A DNA stretch of 31,831 nt, taken from the IMG/VR virus record IMGVR_UViG_3300048930_000121, positions 1-31,831 of that record, one strand, 5' to 3'. Numbering within the stretch: the stretch's first letter is position 1; each line of letters starts with the position of its first letter. Under the pieces are notes generated by a model, which saw nothing but the letters and a program-made list of their open reading frames with translations, ran no database searches and was not told the DNA's origin. Position numbers and translations under genes: made by a program. The stretch comes from a virus. This document shows positions 8,307-16,598 of the stretch, piece after piece.

Positions 8307-9971
8307 TCAGCCCAGGATGTCTTCAGCCGTCAACGGTCGGTCTGGCACGTCACGCATGGCCCGGCCGATGGCCATTGTCAGTGCGACCACGCCGTCGATC
8401 TTGTCTCGCGACTTCTCCCGGTCGGGTTTGATGTTCGACGCCTCGTCTCGCTTGATCGCCACGTTGCCGACCATCCAGCGAAGCACTTCGTTGCCGTCGT
8501 GCGCGAGCTGGCCAGATACCACCAGTCGCTCCAGCTCTTTGGCGGGTTCGCTCATGTCCCGGAAGCCCTGTCCGAACTCCACGAACTTCGGACCGCCCTC
8601 GGCTTCCAGCTGTTGTCGAAGGGCCTCAAGGTTCCATCGGTCGGCCGCGATCTGTTCGATCCGGTATGTCTTGGCGTCCGACACGATCTGCGACTTGATC
8701 GCCTGGTAGTCGATGACGTTGCCCTGCGTGAGGGTCACCAGACCCAGCCGTCCCCACGTTTCGTAGGGGACTCGGTCACGCTTCTCCCGCTTTCGGGCAT
8801 TGTCGGCCGGCACGAAGAACCGCGGCAGCACGTACCACCGCCCGCCGTACACCTCCGGCGGAAACAGCAGAACGAACGCCGCGACGTCGACCCGGCTCGC
8901 CAGATCCAGCCCCGCGACGCACCGGCGCCCGCGCAGTTCCGGGTACTCGGACACCCGGCACGCATCCCATCGATCCAGCTGCATCCAGCGTTCTGCCTGT
9001 TCCGTCCGCATGTTCAGATGCAGACGCTTGAACGTGTTTTCGTACGTCGGCTCGTCCTGGGCTCGCTGGCACTCACGCTCGAGGTAGTCCCGCTTGACCG
9101 ACACGCCCAGGTTCGGGTTGACCCGAGCCCACACCAGCGGATCCCGCCAGTCGTCCTTGGTCGCATCCGCCTCATAGAGCACGGGCAGGAACGACGAATC
9201 CTTGATCAGCCCGTCGCGAACCTTGGCCGCGTAGTCGCGTTTGGTGTTGCAGATCGACGGCCGGTCGTAATCGGCGGTCGTGATGTGCACCACCAGCGGC
9301 TGTCGACGCGATCCGGTCGACGTCATGAGCACGTCGACCAGTTCGCCGTCTCGGTGAGCGTGCAGCTCGTCGATCACGATGCCGTGAGCGTTGAGGCCGT
9401 GCTTCGTGTCGGCGTCGGCGGTCAGGGCCTTGAACACGGTGTTCATGGCCGGCACTTCGATCGCTTTGACGCTCCGCAGAATCTTGCACCGAGTCGCCAG
9501 CTCTGGTTCGCTGTTGATCATGCCCGACGCATGTCGGAACACGATCGCGGCCTGTTCGCGTTCGGCGGCTGCTGAGTAGATCTGTGCACCAGGCTCGCGG
9601 TCGACCAGCATCAGCAGCAGCAGGATGCCGGCCGCGAACGGGCTCTTTCCGTTCTTTCGGGGGACGTACAGGAACGCCTCCCGATACCGCCTGGTCCCGT
9701 CCGTCCGCTTCCACCCGAAGAGGTTGGCGATGATCGCCTGTTGCCACCGCTGCAGGATGAACGGCTGGCCGGCGGTTTCGCCCTCGATCAGCTTCAGCCA
9801 GCGCGGAAAGAACGAGCACGCCCGTTCTGCTGCTGGCTCATCGAACCATTCGCCTGGGGCCGCAGTTGTCCACGGGTCATAGCCCGGGATCCCCGTCCGG
9901 GCGATCTCAACCAGCGAGCTTTGGCCCGAAGAACGCGGTCGCTTCGTTCTCCGTTTCCGAGCCGATGTCAT
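8307..9971 (-). CDS. Terminase large subunit
   Basis: A 554-residue packaging motor and headful or site nuclease. The ATPase part has Walker A at about 103-110 (VPRKNGKS) and Walker B at about 198-202 (IVIDE). The nuclease part has an acidic residue at 366 in GLDLAS, then DRWN and a final DGVVALTMAIGRA. It belongs to the Terminase_1 group seen with P27-type small subunits. The ATG lies 65 bases inside the TerS gene; no later good start exists before the conserved core. Confidence 0.95.
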   Translation of the reverse strand: MTSARKRRTKRPRSSGQSSLVEIARTGIPGYDPWTTAAPGEWFDEPAAERACSFFPRWLKLIEGETAGQPFILQRWQQAIIANLFGWKRTDGTRRYREAFLYVPRKNGKSPFAAGILLLLMLVDREPGAQIYSAAAEREQAAIVFRHASGMINSEPELATRCKILRSVKAIEVPAMNTVFKALTADADTKHGLNAHGIVIDELHAHRDGELVDVLMTSTGSRRQPLVVHITTADYDRPSICNTKRDYAAKVRDGLIKDSSFLPVLYEADATKDDWRDPLVWARVNPNLGVSVKRDYLERECQRAQDEPTYENTFKRLHLNMRTEQAERWMQLDRWDACRVSEYPELRGRRCVAGLDLASRVDVAAFVLLFPPEVYGGRWYVLPRFFVPADNARKREKRDRVPYETWGRLGLVTLTQGNVIDYQAIKSQIVSDAKTYRIEQIAADRWNLEALRQQLEAEGGPKFVEFGQGFRDMSEPAKELERLVVSGQLAHDGNEVLRWMVGNVAIKRDEASNIKPDREKSRDKIDGVVALTMAIGRAMRDVPDRPLTAEDILG

Positions 9972-10368
9972 TGTTTGGCAGCTTTATGCTTGCTGCAGCG
10001 GCCGGCGTCAGACCGAACTCCCGAAGATAGCGAAGCACCGTGTCATAGACCTTGCCTTTGCGGACGATGATCTTCAAGGCCGCATCGCCCCGGGTCTTGG
10101 CCTGCAGCTGGTTCAGGGCGTCAAAGTCGGCCAGTGCCGTGCAGAGCATTGCCAGCGACGTCTTGTGGGCTTCGCTCATCACGCCGTGTGCAATCACCGG
10201 CAGCAGTTTCGACCAGTACGGCTTGGCCGAGTCTGCCAACCAGGTCGGTGGATCGCTGGACTCAAGCCCGCCAAGCCTGGCGTCGGCGCGATTGGCGTGG
10301 CGCGAGCGTTTGAAGGTGCCCGTCAACCGGTGCAGTGAAGTGGGCTTGGGGCGTTGACCGCGTTTCAA
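9907..10368 (-). CDS. Terminase small subunit, P27 family
   Basis: A 153-residue DNA-recognition subunit. The start is TTG with AAGAAGG about 8 bases upstream. The N-terminus is basic (MKRGQRPKPTSLHRLTGTFK), then PPTWLADSAKPYWSKLLPVI and a helical core, ending LREFGLTPAAAASI. That pattern is typical of P27 small terminases. It is the second gene of the packaging module, after HNH and before TerL, an order common in HK97-like phages. Confidence 0.9.
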   Translation of the reverse strand: MKRGQRPKPTSLHRLTGTFKRSRHANRADARLGGLESSDPPTWLADSAKPYWSKLLPVIAHGVMSEAHKTSLAMLCTALADFDALNQLQAKTRGDAALKIIVRKGKVYDTVLRYLREFGLTPAAAASIKLPNNDIGSETENEATAFFGPKLAG

Positions 10369-10451
10369 GGCAAAACCTTCTTATGCGCACCACTTTTCTT
10401 GCGCCTCACACGCGGTCCTCAGGGTCAAACCCCTGCGCTCAGACCCTCCCC

Positions 10452-10880
10452 CTACCCCATCAACACCCCATCCTGAGCCCCGCTGGCCCGGCCCATCCTT
10501 TGCGCCTCGCGTTCCGTCGTGTTGGTCCGACCTTCGGACGGCCCCGAGTCTCGATGCGTCTGCGTGCGTCCTGTGAGCCTGCGCGAAGTCTCGGTCGAGT
10601 GGCATGAGTGGCACAACGATTCGAGGTTCGATGGGTCGAACGCCAAGTCGGGGCGATCGGCCACGTCGACCTTGTGGTGAACGTGGACGGCTGGTTCGAA
10701 GACGCCGCGGCCTTGGCACCTGACGCACAGTGGATTCGACCGAAGGTGGACGATCCGCAGCCCGCGCTCTGGATCACACCAGGCCCGCCGCTTGTAAACC
10801 ACCGGGCCGCGTCGCTCTGATCGGAAGCGGTTGTCCGTCTTGCGTCGCTCGTCTGAGGTTGTGAGCGCCCGAATCGGCAT
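10452..10880 (-). CDS. HNH endonuclease of the packaging module
   Basis: About 142 residues. The HNH core is clear: C53-x2-C56 (CVRC), HVHHKVDVADRPDLAFDPSNLESLCHSCHS with the His pair near 69-70, Asn near 86, and a second CxxC near 91-94. HNH proteins next to terminase genes often assist terminase cutting during packaging. The ATG at 10880 shares a base with the stop of the SGNH gene; GTG one codon earlier is also possible. An 83-base gap with a G-rich coding strand separates it from TerS. Confidence 0.92.
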   Translation of the reverse strand: MPIRALTTSDERRKTDNRFRSERRGPVVYKRRAWCDPERGLRIVHLRSNPLCVRCQGRGVFEPAVHVHHKVDVADRPDLAFDPSNLESLCHSCHSTETSRRLTGRTQTHRDSGPSEGRTNTTEREAQRMGRASGAQDGVLMG

Positions 10881-12358
10881 CACCGCAACGATCGAGAGTA
10901 GACGGTTGGTCGACGACTCAGACGCACCGCCCGCTGCATCTGCTGGACGATCGCCTCGGCTCTGAGTGCGTGTCCCATCGGCGTTGCGTGCACGTAATCA
11001 AACATCGTTCGACGCAAGGGCATCCAGAACGCCTGTTTGTGGTTCGATGCCGGCGGGCTTCCGGGCTCGTTCCCAACGTTCGATCCGCGAGTGCTGATCC
11101 AGTAAGTCACGCCATTATCAGCGAACACGTCGCCACGATACGGGGTCGTGACTTTAACGATCGCGTTCTGTGCGTAGGTGGTTCCCACGTCCCACTCGGA
11201 CGCGCTGGTCGTGTCAACGTTCTCGCTGGCCGCGTTCGATCCGGTCTGGACCATCCAGCGATAGGTGTTGATCGCGAGCGTGTCAGCGTACTCGTCGGCC
11301 AGCTGTTGCAACGCGCGCGGGTACTTCTCGAACTCGGTTCGGCGCCCGAGATAGGTCGCGTCATTGTCGGCGTCCGCTCGGTAGACGTCGCCCAGCAGCA
11401 GGATCAGGGCGTCCGGACAGTGCTTCCGCACTAGGTCGATGTTGCCCTGCATGCGGGTCTTGAACTGAGCCTCGGTGACACCGTTGAAAGCGTCGTTTGT
11501 GCCGTATGCGAGCGCGACGATATGCGGGTTGAATGCCGCGAGATGCGGGCCGGAAGCGGACGCATCGACATAGAACCCGTTGGACTGTGATCCACCGTCG
11601 CCCTGAGCTGTCACGGCGATGCCGCCGACGTTGCGACACATTCTCGCCGCCGCGAAACAGCAGGTGCTACCTGTCGGGCTTCGAAGGTGAATCCGCTGGT
11701 TCGGACCGACCGACCACGTGGCCGGGGCGTTCAGCGTCGTCGCACGATGCCATCCGCCGCCCATTGCGACGCCGGCGAACGTGCCCGTGTTGACCACAGA
11801 TCCCCAGCTGTAGCCCGTCGACGGTTCGGCGCGGTCGAACCATCCGCCGTCGACGGAAGTTCCTGTCGTGCCCGAATCCAGCGTCGCATCACACAGCAGC
11901 ACTTCAGCGAACGTGCCCGACGTGTCGAGCGTTCCGTCTGCCTTGTGCCACCACTCACCGTTCCCGAACCACGGCTGGCCCATGTTGGTCGATGACGGGA
12001 TCAGCACGCCAACGAAGCCGTTTCCGGCGGGTGATGGCAGTCGGACCGGTGCCAGCGAGCCGGGCAGGAGCGACGACGTGGGGACATCGCCGTTGGTCGT
12101 CCCGTTGATCGCAGTGATGATCCCCGACGCCAGCTGCAGGTTCGACGGGCCGACCCACTGTGTGGCGGGCAAGCCGTTGCCGAACAGCAGCGCGAACTTG
12201 TGCGCCAGGGCATGAGCGAAGGGGCGGCCGTTCGATGACTCCTGAGAGTCGCCGATGATGTGCATGTCGATCCGCTCGCCCGCTTCGGCACGGTAGAACA
12301 GATCGGCCAGCCTCGGACTCTGGGCGGGATGAACGAATGGAACGCTTCGAAATGCCAT
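10880..12358 (-). CDS. SGNH/GDSL hydrolase with inserted CBM5/12-like module
   Basis: A 492-residue predicted esterase or deacetylase. Block I is IIGDSQESS with nucleophile S38, block III is AYGTND (N288), and block V is DYVHATPMGH with D454 and H457. Between blocks III and V lies an extra module at about 389-446: W, TYAQNAIV, GDVFADNGVTYW, then a Pro-rich stretch and W. This is the aromatic pattern of CBM5/12 chitin-binding-type modules, placed inside rather than at the end of the catalytic domain. A virion-borne enzyme that deacylates a host surface glycan is a reasonable inference. There is no signal peptide. Confidence 0.82.
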   Translation of the reverse strand: MAFRSVPFVHPAQSPRLADLFYRAEAGERIDMHIIGDSQESSNGRPFAHALAHKFALLFGNGLPATQWVGPSNLQLASGIITAINGTTNGDVPTSSLLPGSLAPVRLPSPAGNGFVGVLIPSSTNMGQPWFGNGEWWHKADGTLDTSGTFAEVLLCDATLDSGTTGTSVDGGWFDRAEPSTGYSWGSVVNTGTFAGVAMGGGWHRATTLNAPATWSVGPNQRIHLRSPTGSTCCFAAARMCRNVGGIAVTAQGDGGSQSNGFYVDASASGPHLAAFNPHIVALAYGTNDAFNGVTEAQFKTRMQGNIDLVRKHCPDALILLLGDVYRADADNDATYLGRRTEFEKYPRALQQLADEYADTLAINTYRWMVQTGSNAASENVDTTSASEWDVGTTYAQNAIVKVTTPYRGDVFADNGVTYWISTRGSNVGNEPGSPPASNHKQAFWMPLRRTMFDYVHATPMGHALRAEAIVQQMQRAVRLSRRPTVYSRSLR

Positions 12359-12371
12359 GGGTGCCTCGTCG

Positions 12372-13163
12372 TCAGGAGCCGATCACGTCGCGGAGCACGG
12401 TGACGTCATAGAGCTTGAGCGTCGTGTTCTGGCCGATCAGCTGGCCCTTGTGCGTCCAGCCGTTTTCGGGCGGTCGAGTGCGGGCGAAGGTGTTCTGGTT
12501 GGCGGCGATCGCGATCGTCACAGTCACCGTCGTGTCTGTTTGAGTCGCTGTCCCCGAGAACGAAGCGACTGCAACGCCGTCGCTCCCTGATCGCTGATAC
12601 TCCACGCGCTCAATCAGCCGGAGCGAAACTGTCTGTCCGTCCAGACTTGGGCCGGTGTAGCCCGTGACGGTGATCGCAAGCGAAACCGCGTCGCCTCGGA
12701 CAAACTCGATCGTTCCGTCAGGTCGGATCGGGCTTGAGACTTCAACATCGCGACCGGCCAGCGCCGCGACGATCGCTTCGGCTGTTGCGCCACCACCGTC
12801 CCCACCCCCTCCGGTCCACGCCACGTCGCCGCGATCGCGGATCGCTTCCTGGCTGTCGGTGGTGTTGTTGTAGGTGGTGGCGGCGTCGCCCTGGAACTCG
12901 GTGAGCGTCGTCGCGTCGGCGGTCTTGCCCGCCATGAGGCGCAGCCACTTCCGCACCAGCGTGATGCCGGCGAACTTGTCCGCGAAGGCGGTCAGAGCGG
13001 CCAGCGTGTCGCTAACGGCCTTGCCGAAGGTGCCCGCCGTGGTGTGTCCACTAAGAGGCTCATCCATCACCGCGTCCGCGATGTCGCCGACGCTTGGCGG
13101 CGTCGTGGTGTTGACGGTGCCCGAGGTCGGGAGCGTGCCGAGTCGGGTCGGGAGGTCCGCCAC
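12372..13163 (-). CDS. Tail fibre-like structural protein, probable downstream part of a split gene
   Basis: From GTG at 13163 this gives 263 residues: low-complexity Thr/Gly-rich N-terminal region, GTFGKAVSDTLAALTAF, a poly-Gly linker near 118-126, and a beta-rich C-terminal domain (RPDGTIEFVRGDAVSLAITV). No Shine-Dalgarno sequence precedes the GTG. The frame is open further upstream and encodes STYAGEDTPGTTELLTR, a stretch of the kind common in phage fibre proteins, but without a start codon. The gene may therefore be the 3' part of the LamG gene above, split by a frameshift. Function as a fibre or host-contact protein is inferred. Confidence 0.65.
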   Translation of the reverse strand: MADLPTRLGTLPTSGTVNTTTPPSVGDIADAVMDEPLSGHTTAGTFGKAVSDTLAALTAFADKFAGITLVRKWLRLMAGKTADATTLTEFQGDAATTYNNTTDSQEAIRDRGDVAWTGGGGDGGGATAEAIVAALAGRDVEVSSPIRPDGTIEFVRGDAVSLAITVTGYTGPSLDGQTVSLRLIERVEYQRSGSDGVAVASFSGTATQTDTTVTVTIAIAANQNTFARTRPPENGWTHKGQLIGQNTTLKLYDVTVLRDVIGS

Positions 13164-13174
13164 GTCCGTGCGCG

Positions 13175-14116
13175 TCAGCAGCTCGGTCGTCCCCGGCGTG
13201 TCTTCACCCGCGTAAGTCGAGGCGCTGTCGTCAGGTCGTCTGACGTGTACATGACGAGATAGTTGTTACTCATCTCGGTGACGTAAAACACGTACCGATT
13301 GGGTGTGCTTCCACGATCAATGACGTTGCCCGGCTCGCGGAAAGTGCGGGTTGCCGCCGCCGTCATAATGCTGGCCGTGGCTGGCGCGTCGTAAATCCAA
13401 GCGTTTGCCAAGTCAGTCGAGCGTGTCAGGCCGATGGGTCCGGTCGAGCCGTGAGGCCCGTTTACGAGCGTGGTAGCCGTCGTCGAACCGACGAACGTTT
13501 GATTCGGCAGGTGTACCGCGTCAAGTCCGGGCTGCTTTGTGCCGTTGCTGACCCACGACACAAGGTCGGTTGCCTGCACTTGACCGGGATGCTTTGTTCG
13601 ATTGACGAACGCCGTGAGGTCGGACGAGCCGATCGTAGCGTTGTAGCACCAGTAATCTGCGATGTCGCCGGTCAGGTGATTCGCACCGCCCGCGCTCGCA
13701 CGACGGCCAAACCTGCGCGTTATCGTTGAGTTGGCTGGCAGCACCTTCATCGTCGTGCTGGTGTTGCTTGCAACCGGCGTGGTCATGTTGTCGACGTAGA
13801 GCCGGTGAATGTTGGTTGCTTCGCGGCTGATGCGGATGAGGTGCCAGTTGCTATCTGCATAGCTTCCGTTGAACGCAATTTGGAAGTTCGTTACGTCGTC
13901 CTGAAAGTAGACTCGCAACCTGCCCGACGTGCCATCGTTGGCCGAGAGCTGCATGATCCAGCCCGATCCTGCCTCTTCATAAATGATGGCGTTGGTTGTG
14001 CCGCCCGAGAACTTCGCCCACACGAAAGCATCGAAGACGGTGTACCGCATCGCGCAGCTTGCAGCGAAGCCGGGTGCTTCGAGGACGGTGGTTGATCCGT
14101 TGAATGAGCGGGCCAT
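13175..14116 (-). CDS. LamG/concanavalin A-like lectin domain protein
   Basis: A 313-residue protein. Residues about 1-175 have the LamG sandwich pattern: SFNGSTTVLE, FDAFVWAKFSG, GWIMQLSANDGTSGRLRVYF, WHLIRISREATNIHRLYVDN, GDIADYWCYNATI. Such domains bind surface glycans in phage receptor proteins. The C-terminal 100 residues are beta-rich. The final residues (TAPRLTRVKTRRGRPSC) look like an out-of-frame tail. An 8-base near-duplication (GACGACCT followed by GACGAC, 13225-13238) lies just where the reading changes. The ATG is 1 base from the stop of the gene upstream. Confidence 0.75.
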   Translation of the reverse strand: MARSFNGSTTVLEAPGFAASCAMRYTVFDAFVWAKFSGGTTNAIIYEEAGSGWIMQLSANDGTSGRLRVYFQDDVTNFQIAFNGSYADSNWHLIRISREATNIHRLYVDNMTTPVASNTSTTMKVLPANSTITRRFGRRASAGGANHLTGDIADYWCYNATIGSSDLTAFVNRTKHPGQVQATDLVSWVSNGTKQPGLDAVHLPNQTFVGSTTATTLVNGPHGSTGPIGLTRSTDLANAWIYDAPATASIMTAAATRTFREPGNVIDRGSTPNRYVFYVTEMSNNYLVMYTSDDLTTAPRLTRVKTRRGRPSC

Positions 14117-14117
14117 G

Positions 14118-14885
14118 TCAGTTACCCAGCATCTCCCAGCGTTCGATGTCGTCTTGCGTCACCACGTCCGAGACAGTGCCGCCCTTGCCCGGCCCCGGAT
14201 GGAAGATCGCCAGCCCGTCGGCGGTGTTGGCCGCGCCAAGCATGGCCCGCCACGATTCGAGCGGCACGGGTGCGTTGTTCGTCTTGGCGTTGGCGTGCTC
14301 GCGCGACCAGAAGGCGGGGATGACGGGGATGAAGCTCATTGTGTAACCAGCTTCGTTGGCCGCGTACATCATGCGTTCAATGTAGGTCGATGCTTGTTCG
14401 GCGGTGTTGCGGTGCATCGCGTAGCACGAAGGCATGAGAAAATCGACGGCATCGTTGATGATGTTGCCTTGTTCTAGCCACTCTTGCCGCCACGCATCCC
14501 AGCGGTCGATGCCCTTGACTCCGCCTTTGACGCCTTGGTCAAACATCCACGCCCGCGTCGCACTTCCACGCGACGGGGCGCAGTCATAAATGCCGACTTG
14601 CGAGTTCGGTCGGTGATAGCGGATCAGGTCGCAGGCGTTGGCGAGGTCCGCCCACACCCGCTGCCGCTTGGGCGTCGTCGTGTCGCGCACCCAGTCACGC
14701 CAGTAGTCGTCGATGACCGCCAGCGAGCCGGGCGTAAGCGTCGCCGCGAACTCGCGGACCTTGGCGTGATCGAGTAGCCGCGTGCCTTCGATGAGTGCCC
14801 ACGCGCCCAGCCGGTAGACGGGCACCGCGTCGGGGATCGGGTGCGCGTCACGCACCTCTGAGGCTCGCATGTCGTAGAGGGTCAA
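14118..14885 (-). CDS. TIM-barrel hydrolase candidate, unknown
   Basis: A 255-residue protein that I cannot place in a named family. Strands spaced as in a TIM barrel are visible: SLAVIDDYW, QVGIYDCAP, VDFLMPSCYA, MSFIPVIPAFW, GLAIFHPG, with acidic and aromatic residues at strand ends as in glycoside hydrolases. A virion glycanase or an endolysin are both possible. It follows three membrane-type genes, where an endolysin would be expected, and precedes the lectin and esterase genes, where a surface glycan enzyme would fit. The ATG overlaps the preceding stop (ATGA). Confidence 0.55.
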   Translation of the reverse strand: MTLYDMRASEVRDAHPIPDAVPVYRLGAWALIEGTRLLDHAKVREFAATLTPGSLAVIDDYWRDWVRDTTTPKRQRVWADLANACDLIRYHRPNSQVGIYDCAPSRGSATRAWMFDQGVKGGVKGIDRWDAWRQEWLEQGNIINDAVDFLMPSCYAMHRNTAEQASTYIERMMYAANEAGYTMSFIPVIPAFWSREHANAKTNNAPVPLESWRAMLGAANTADGLAIFHPGPGKGGTVSDVVTQDDIERWEMLGN

Positions 14886-15394
14886 GCTGCGTCCCGGTTG
14901 TGAAGCAGCTGCAGGGCCTGCAACGCTTCCATGTAGCGCTGCTGCATATTTACGCTCTGCTGCATCATTTCGGCGTGGCGCGCGTCCGACGTCCTGATCG
15001 CCACCATCATTTCCGAGTGCCGGGCCTCTTGTTGGGCCATCATGCGCAACATTTCGTTGTGCCTCGCGTCCGACGCCTTCGCATCCGCCGTCGTCTGCAG
15101 CGACAGCTGCATGACGGCCATTGAGAGGCCGGCGTTCGCCTCGGTCTGCTTCTGCGACGCTTCGGCGAGGCCCCGGAGCAGTTGGCTAATCGCAGTGTGA
15201 TCGACCTTGCAGCCCATCGACTGATCGACCTGCAACAGCGACCGCGTCTCGGTGTCGCGCTTCTTGGATGCCATATGGCTTCGGAGCACGAACATGCCGA
15301 TGCCCAGGGTCAGCAGCATGCTGAGAACCTGAAGGATTTTGGCCGTGAGGTCGTCGGGCTCTTGCCCGACGCCGATGCCGACGATGAAGTCCAT
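14882..15394 (-). CDS. Membrane-anchored coiled-coil protein
   Basis: A 170-residue protein from ATG at 15394, the first Met before a natural-looking N-terminus (MDFIVGIGVGQEPDD). One transmembrane helix at about 16-36 (ILQVLSMLLTLGIGMFVL) is followed by a basic stop and a long helical, Met/Gln/Ala-rich region. The repeat (SDARHNEMLRMM, ARHSEMMVAI, SDARHAEMMQQ) has about 14-residue spacing and suggests a coiled coil. Gene order points to a lysis role such as a holin accessory, but there is no family match I can name. Confidence 0.65.
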   Translation of the reverse strand: MDFIVGIGVGQEPDDLTAKILQVLSMLLTLGIGMFVLRSHMASKKRDTETRSLLQVDQSMGCKVDHTAISQLLRGLAEASQKQTEANAGLSMAVMQLSLQTTADAKASDARHNEMLRMMAQQEARHSEMMVAIRTSDARHAEMMQQSVNMQQRYMEALQALQLLHNRDAA

Positions 15395-15395
15395 G

Positions 15396-15521
15396 TCAGT
15401 TTCGCTCCACCGTCCACATGCACCAGGCGATGATCGCCGCGAGCATCGCGACACCGCCAAGAATGACGCCCAGAACGAACCACATGGCCATCCTGCCCTT
15501 CACCAACACCGTCTTGTTCAC
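15396..15521 (-). CDS. Small membrane protein, 41 residues
   Basis: The GTG start overlaps the stop of the lipoprotein gene (GTGA). The product has a short basic N-terminus, one strong hydrophobic helix (MWFVLGVILGGVAMLAAIIAW), and a short polar end CMWTVERN. Its size and single helix fit a pinholin, spanin-like or other lysis helper. It lies one base upstream of the coiled-coil membrane gene. Upstream in-frame sequence is arginine-rich shadow, which supports this late start. Confidence 0.6.
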   Translation of the reverse strand: MNKTVLVKGRMAMWFVLGVILGGVAMLAAIIAWCMWTVERN

Positions 15522-16339
15522 GCATTCGCCAGCCGGGTCTGTTCTTTCACGACGGCGTGGAACTCCGGCGGGGCTTTGCGGGCCACGCTGGCTTTCTGTG
15601 CTTTGGCGTCCAGGCCGAGCTTGTCTGCGTCTTCCAGCGCGTCGATCTGCAGCCGGCTGGACGACTCCCACCACTCCATCCGTCGACCGAGCAGGTAGAC
15701 GCCCACCGCGACGCCGCCGATCAGGATGATGCCCACCGCCCAGGTGGCGCCGGTGATCAGCCAGTCGTCGATCGTTCCGAGCAGCCTTGCGGTCACCGCC
15801 ACGCCGATTCCAAAGACGATCGCCGGGATGCCCGCGAACCGCGTCGCCGGCCAGATCAGCAAGGCCGACCCGACGCCCGCCGCGATCACGCCCAAAGCAG
15901 TCAGCCAGCCGAGCCGGTCCCGGTGGGCTTTCTGTTCGGCCGCTTCGGCGCGGTCCGTGGCGGTCGTGAGCTGGGTTGAAAGCTCGCCGTTCGCCTTCTC
16001 CAAGGCCGAGATCCGCTCCGACGCCACCACGAGCTGATCGATCGCCGATGCGTTCGATGTCTTCGCGGCGTCAAGATGCTCGATGACGACGGGCTTCTGG
16101 TCCTCCACTGTCGCGGGCGTGAGTGCGGACGTCTCGTCCCGGGCTTCGTCGATGTGTCGCTCGGTCGTGCGAGCCGACTGGGTCGCCGACTGGACCGGCG
16201 CGGACGCAGACGCACCTGGTCGGGGTGTCGCGCCCGCGCTTGAGCCGCAACCACTCACGCAGGAGATCGCCCAGACGATCATCGCGGCCAGCAGCAGAAA
16301 CCTTGGCACCGACGCGAAGCGGGTTATCGAGTGGATCAT
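15518..16339 (-). CDS. Lipoprotein with coiled coil and three membrane helices
   Basis: 273 residues. The N-terminus is a lipoprotein signal: basic start, hydrophobic core LLLAAMIVWAI, lipobox VSGC with Cys31. A Ser/Ala/Thr-rich stretch and a coiled coil (residues about 90-140, EKANGELSTQLTTATDRAEAAEQ) lead to three hydrophobic segments at about 143-162, 168-187 and 193-218, then a charged tail. A lipid anchor plus coiled coil plus membrane helices suggests a lysis protein bridging membranes, perhaps spanin-like. This is inference. No good Shine-Dalgarno sequence precedes the ATG. Confidence 0.65.
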   Translation of the reverse strand: MIHSITRFASVPRFLLLAAMIVWAISCVSGCGSSAGATPRPGASASAPVQSATQSARTTERHIDEARDETSALTPATVEDQKPVVIEHLDAAKTSNASAIDQLVVASERISALEKANGELSTQLTTATDRAEAAEQKAHRDRLGWLTALGVIAAGVGSALLIWPATRFAGIPAIVFGIGVAVTARLLGTIDDWLITGATWAVGIILIGGVAVGVYLLGRRMEWWESSSRLQIDALEDADKLGLDAKAQKASVARKAPPEFHAVVKEQTRLANA

Positions 16340-16373
16340 GATCGAGGAAAAGAGCCGGGGCCGGCCCGGTGGT

Positions 16374-16592
16374 TCAGACCAGCCCCGGTGACACGGAGGA
16401 AGACGCTACAAGCCGGGGACGGCCGGTTGGGCGACGGGGCAAGCGGAAGTGCATTCCCGATTCACTCATCCGAGCTTCAAGGCGACGGCGAGCCGCTTTC
16501 ACCGTGCATGCTCGAACGCCGCGTCGACTTGCGACTTCTGCGGGCGTCAGACCGAGCGACAACAGGATCAGCGTCTCGCGCATCGCCTTCAC
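16374..16592 (-). CDS. Small helix-turn-helix protein
   Basis: 72 residues. The segment LILLSLGLTPAEVASRRGVRACTVKAARRRLEARM reads as a helix-turn-helix of the sigma region 4 or LuxR type, with TPAEVASRRG as the first helix and turn. The C-terminal 25 residues are basic and Pro-rich. Its position between the replication genes and the lysis/late block is where a late-gene activator would sit, but that role is inferred. Confidence 0.5.
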   Translation of the reverse strand: MKAMRETLILLSLGLTPAEVASRRGVRACTVKAARRRLEARMSESGMHFRLPRRPTGRPRLVASSSVSPGLV

Positions 16593-16598
16593 ACCCTA

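Noticed and set aside
7573-8709. 378-residue plus-strand open frame
   Set aside because: Antisense to portal and terminase genes that carry complete family motifs.
10369-10451. Late promoter or G-quadruplex upstream of TerS
   Set aside because: TTGACC is present but no -10 at proper spacing, and the G-runs are interrupted by a 10-base gap. Not strong enough.
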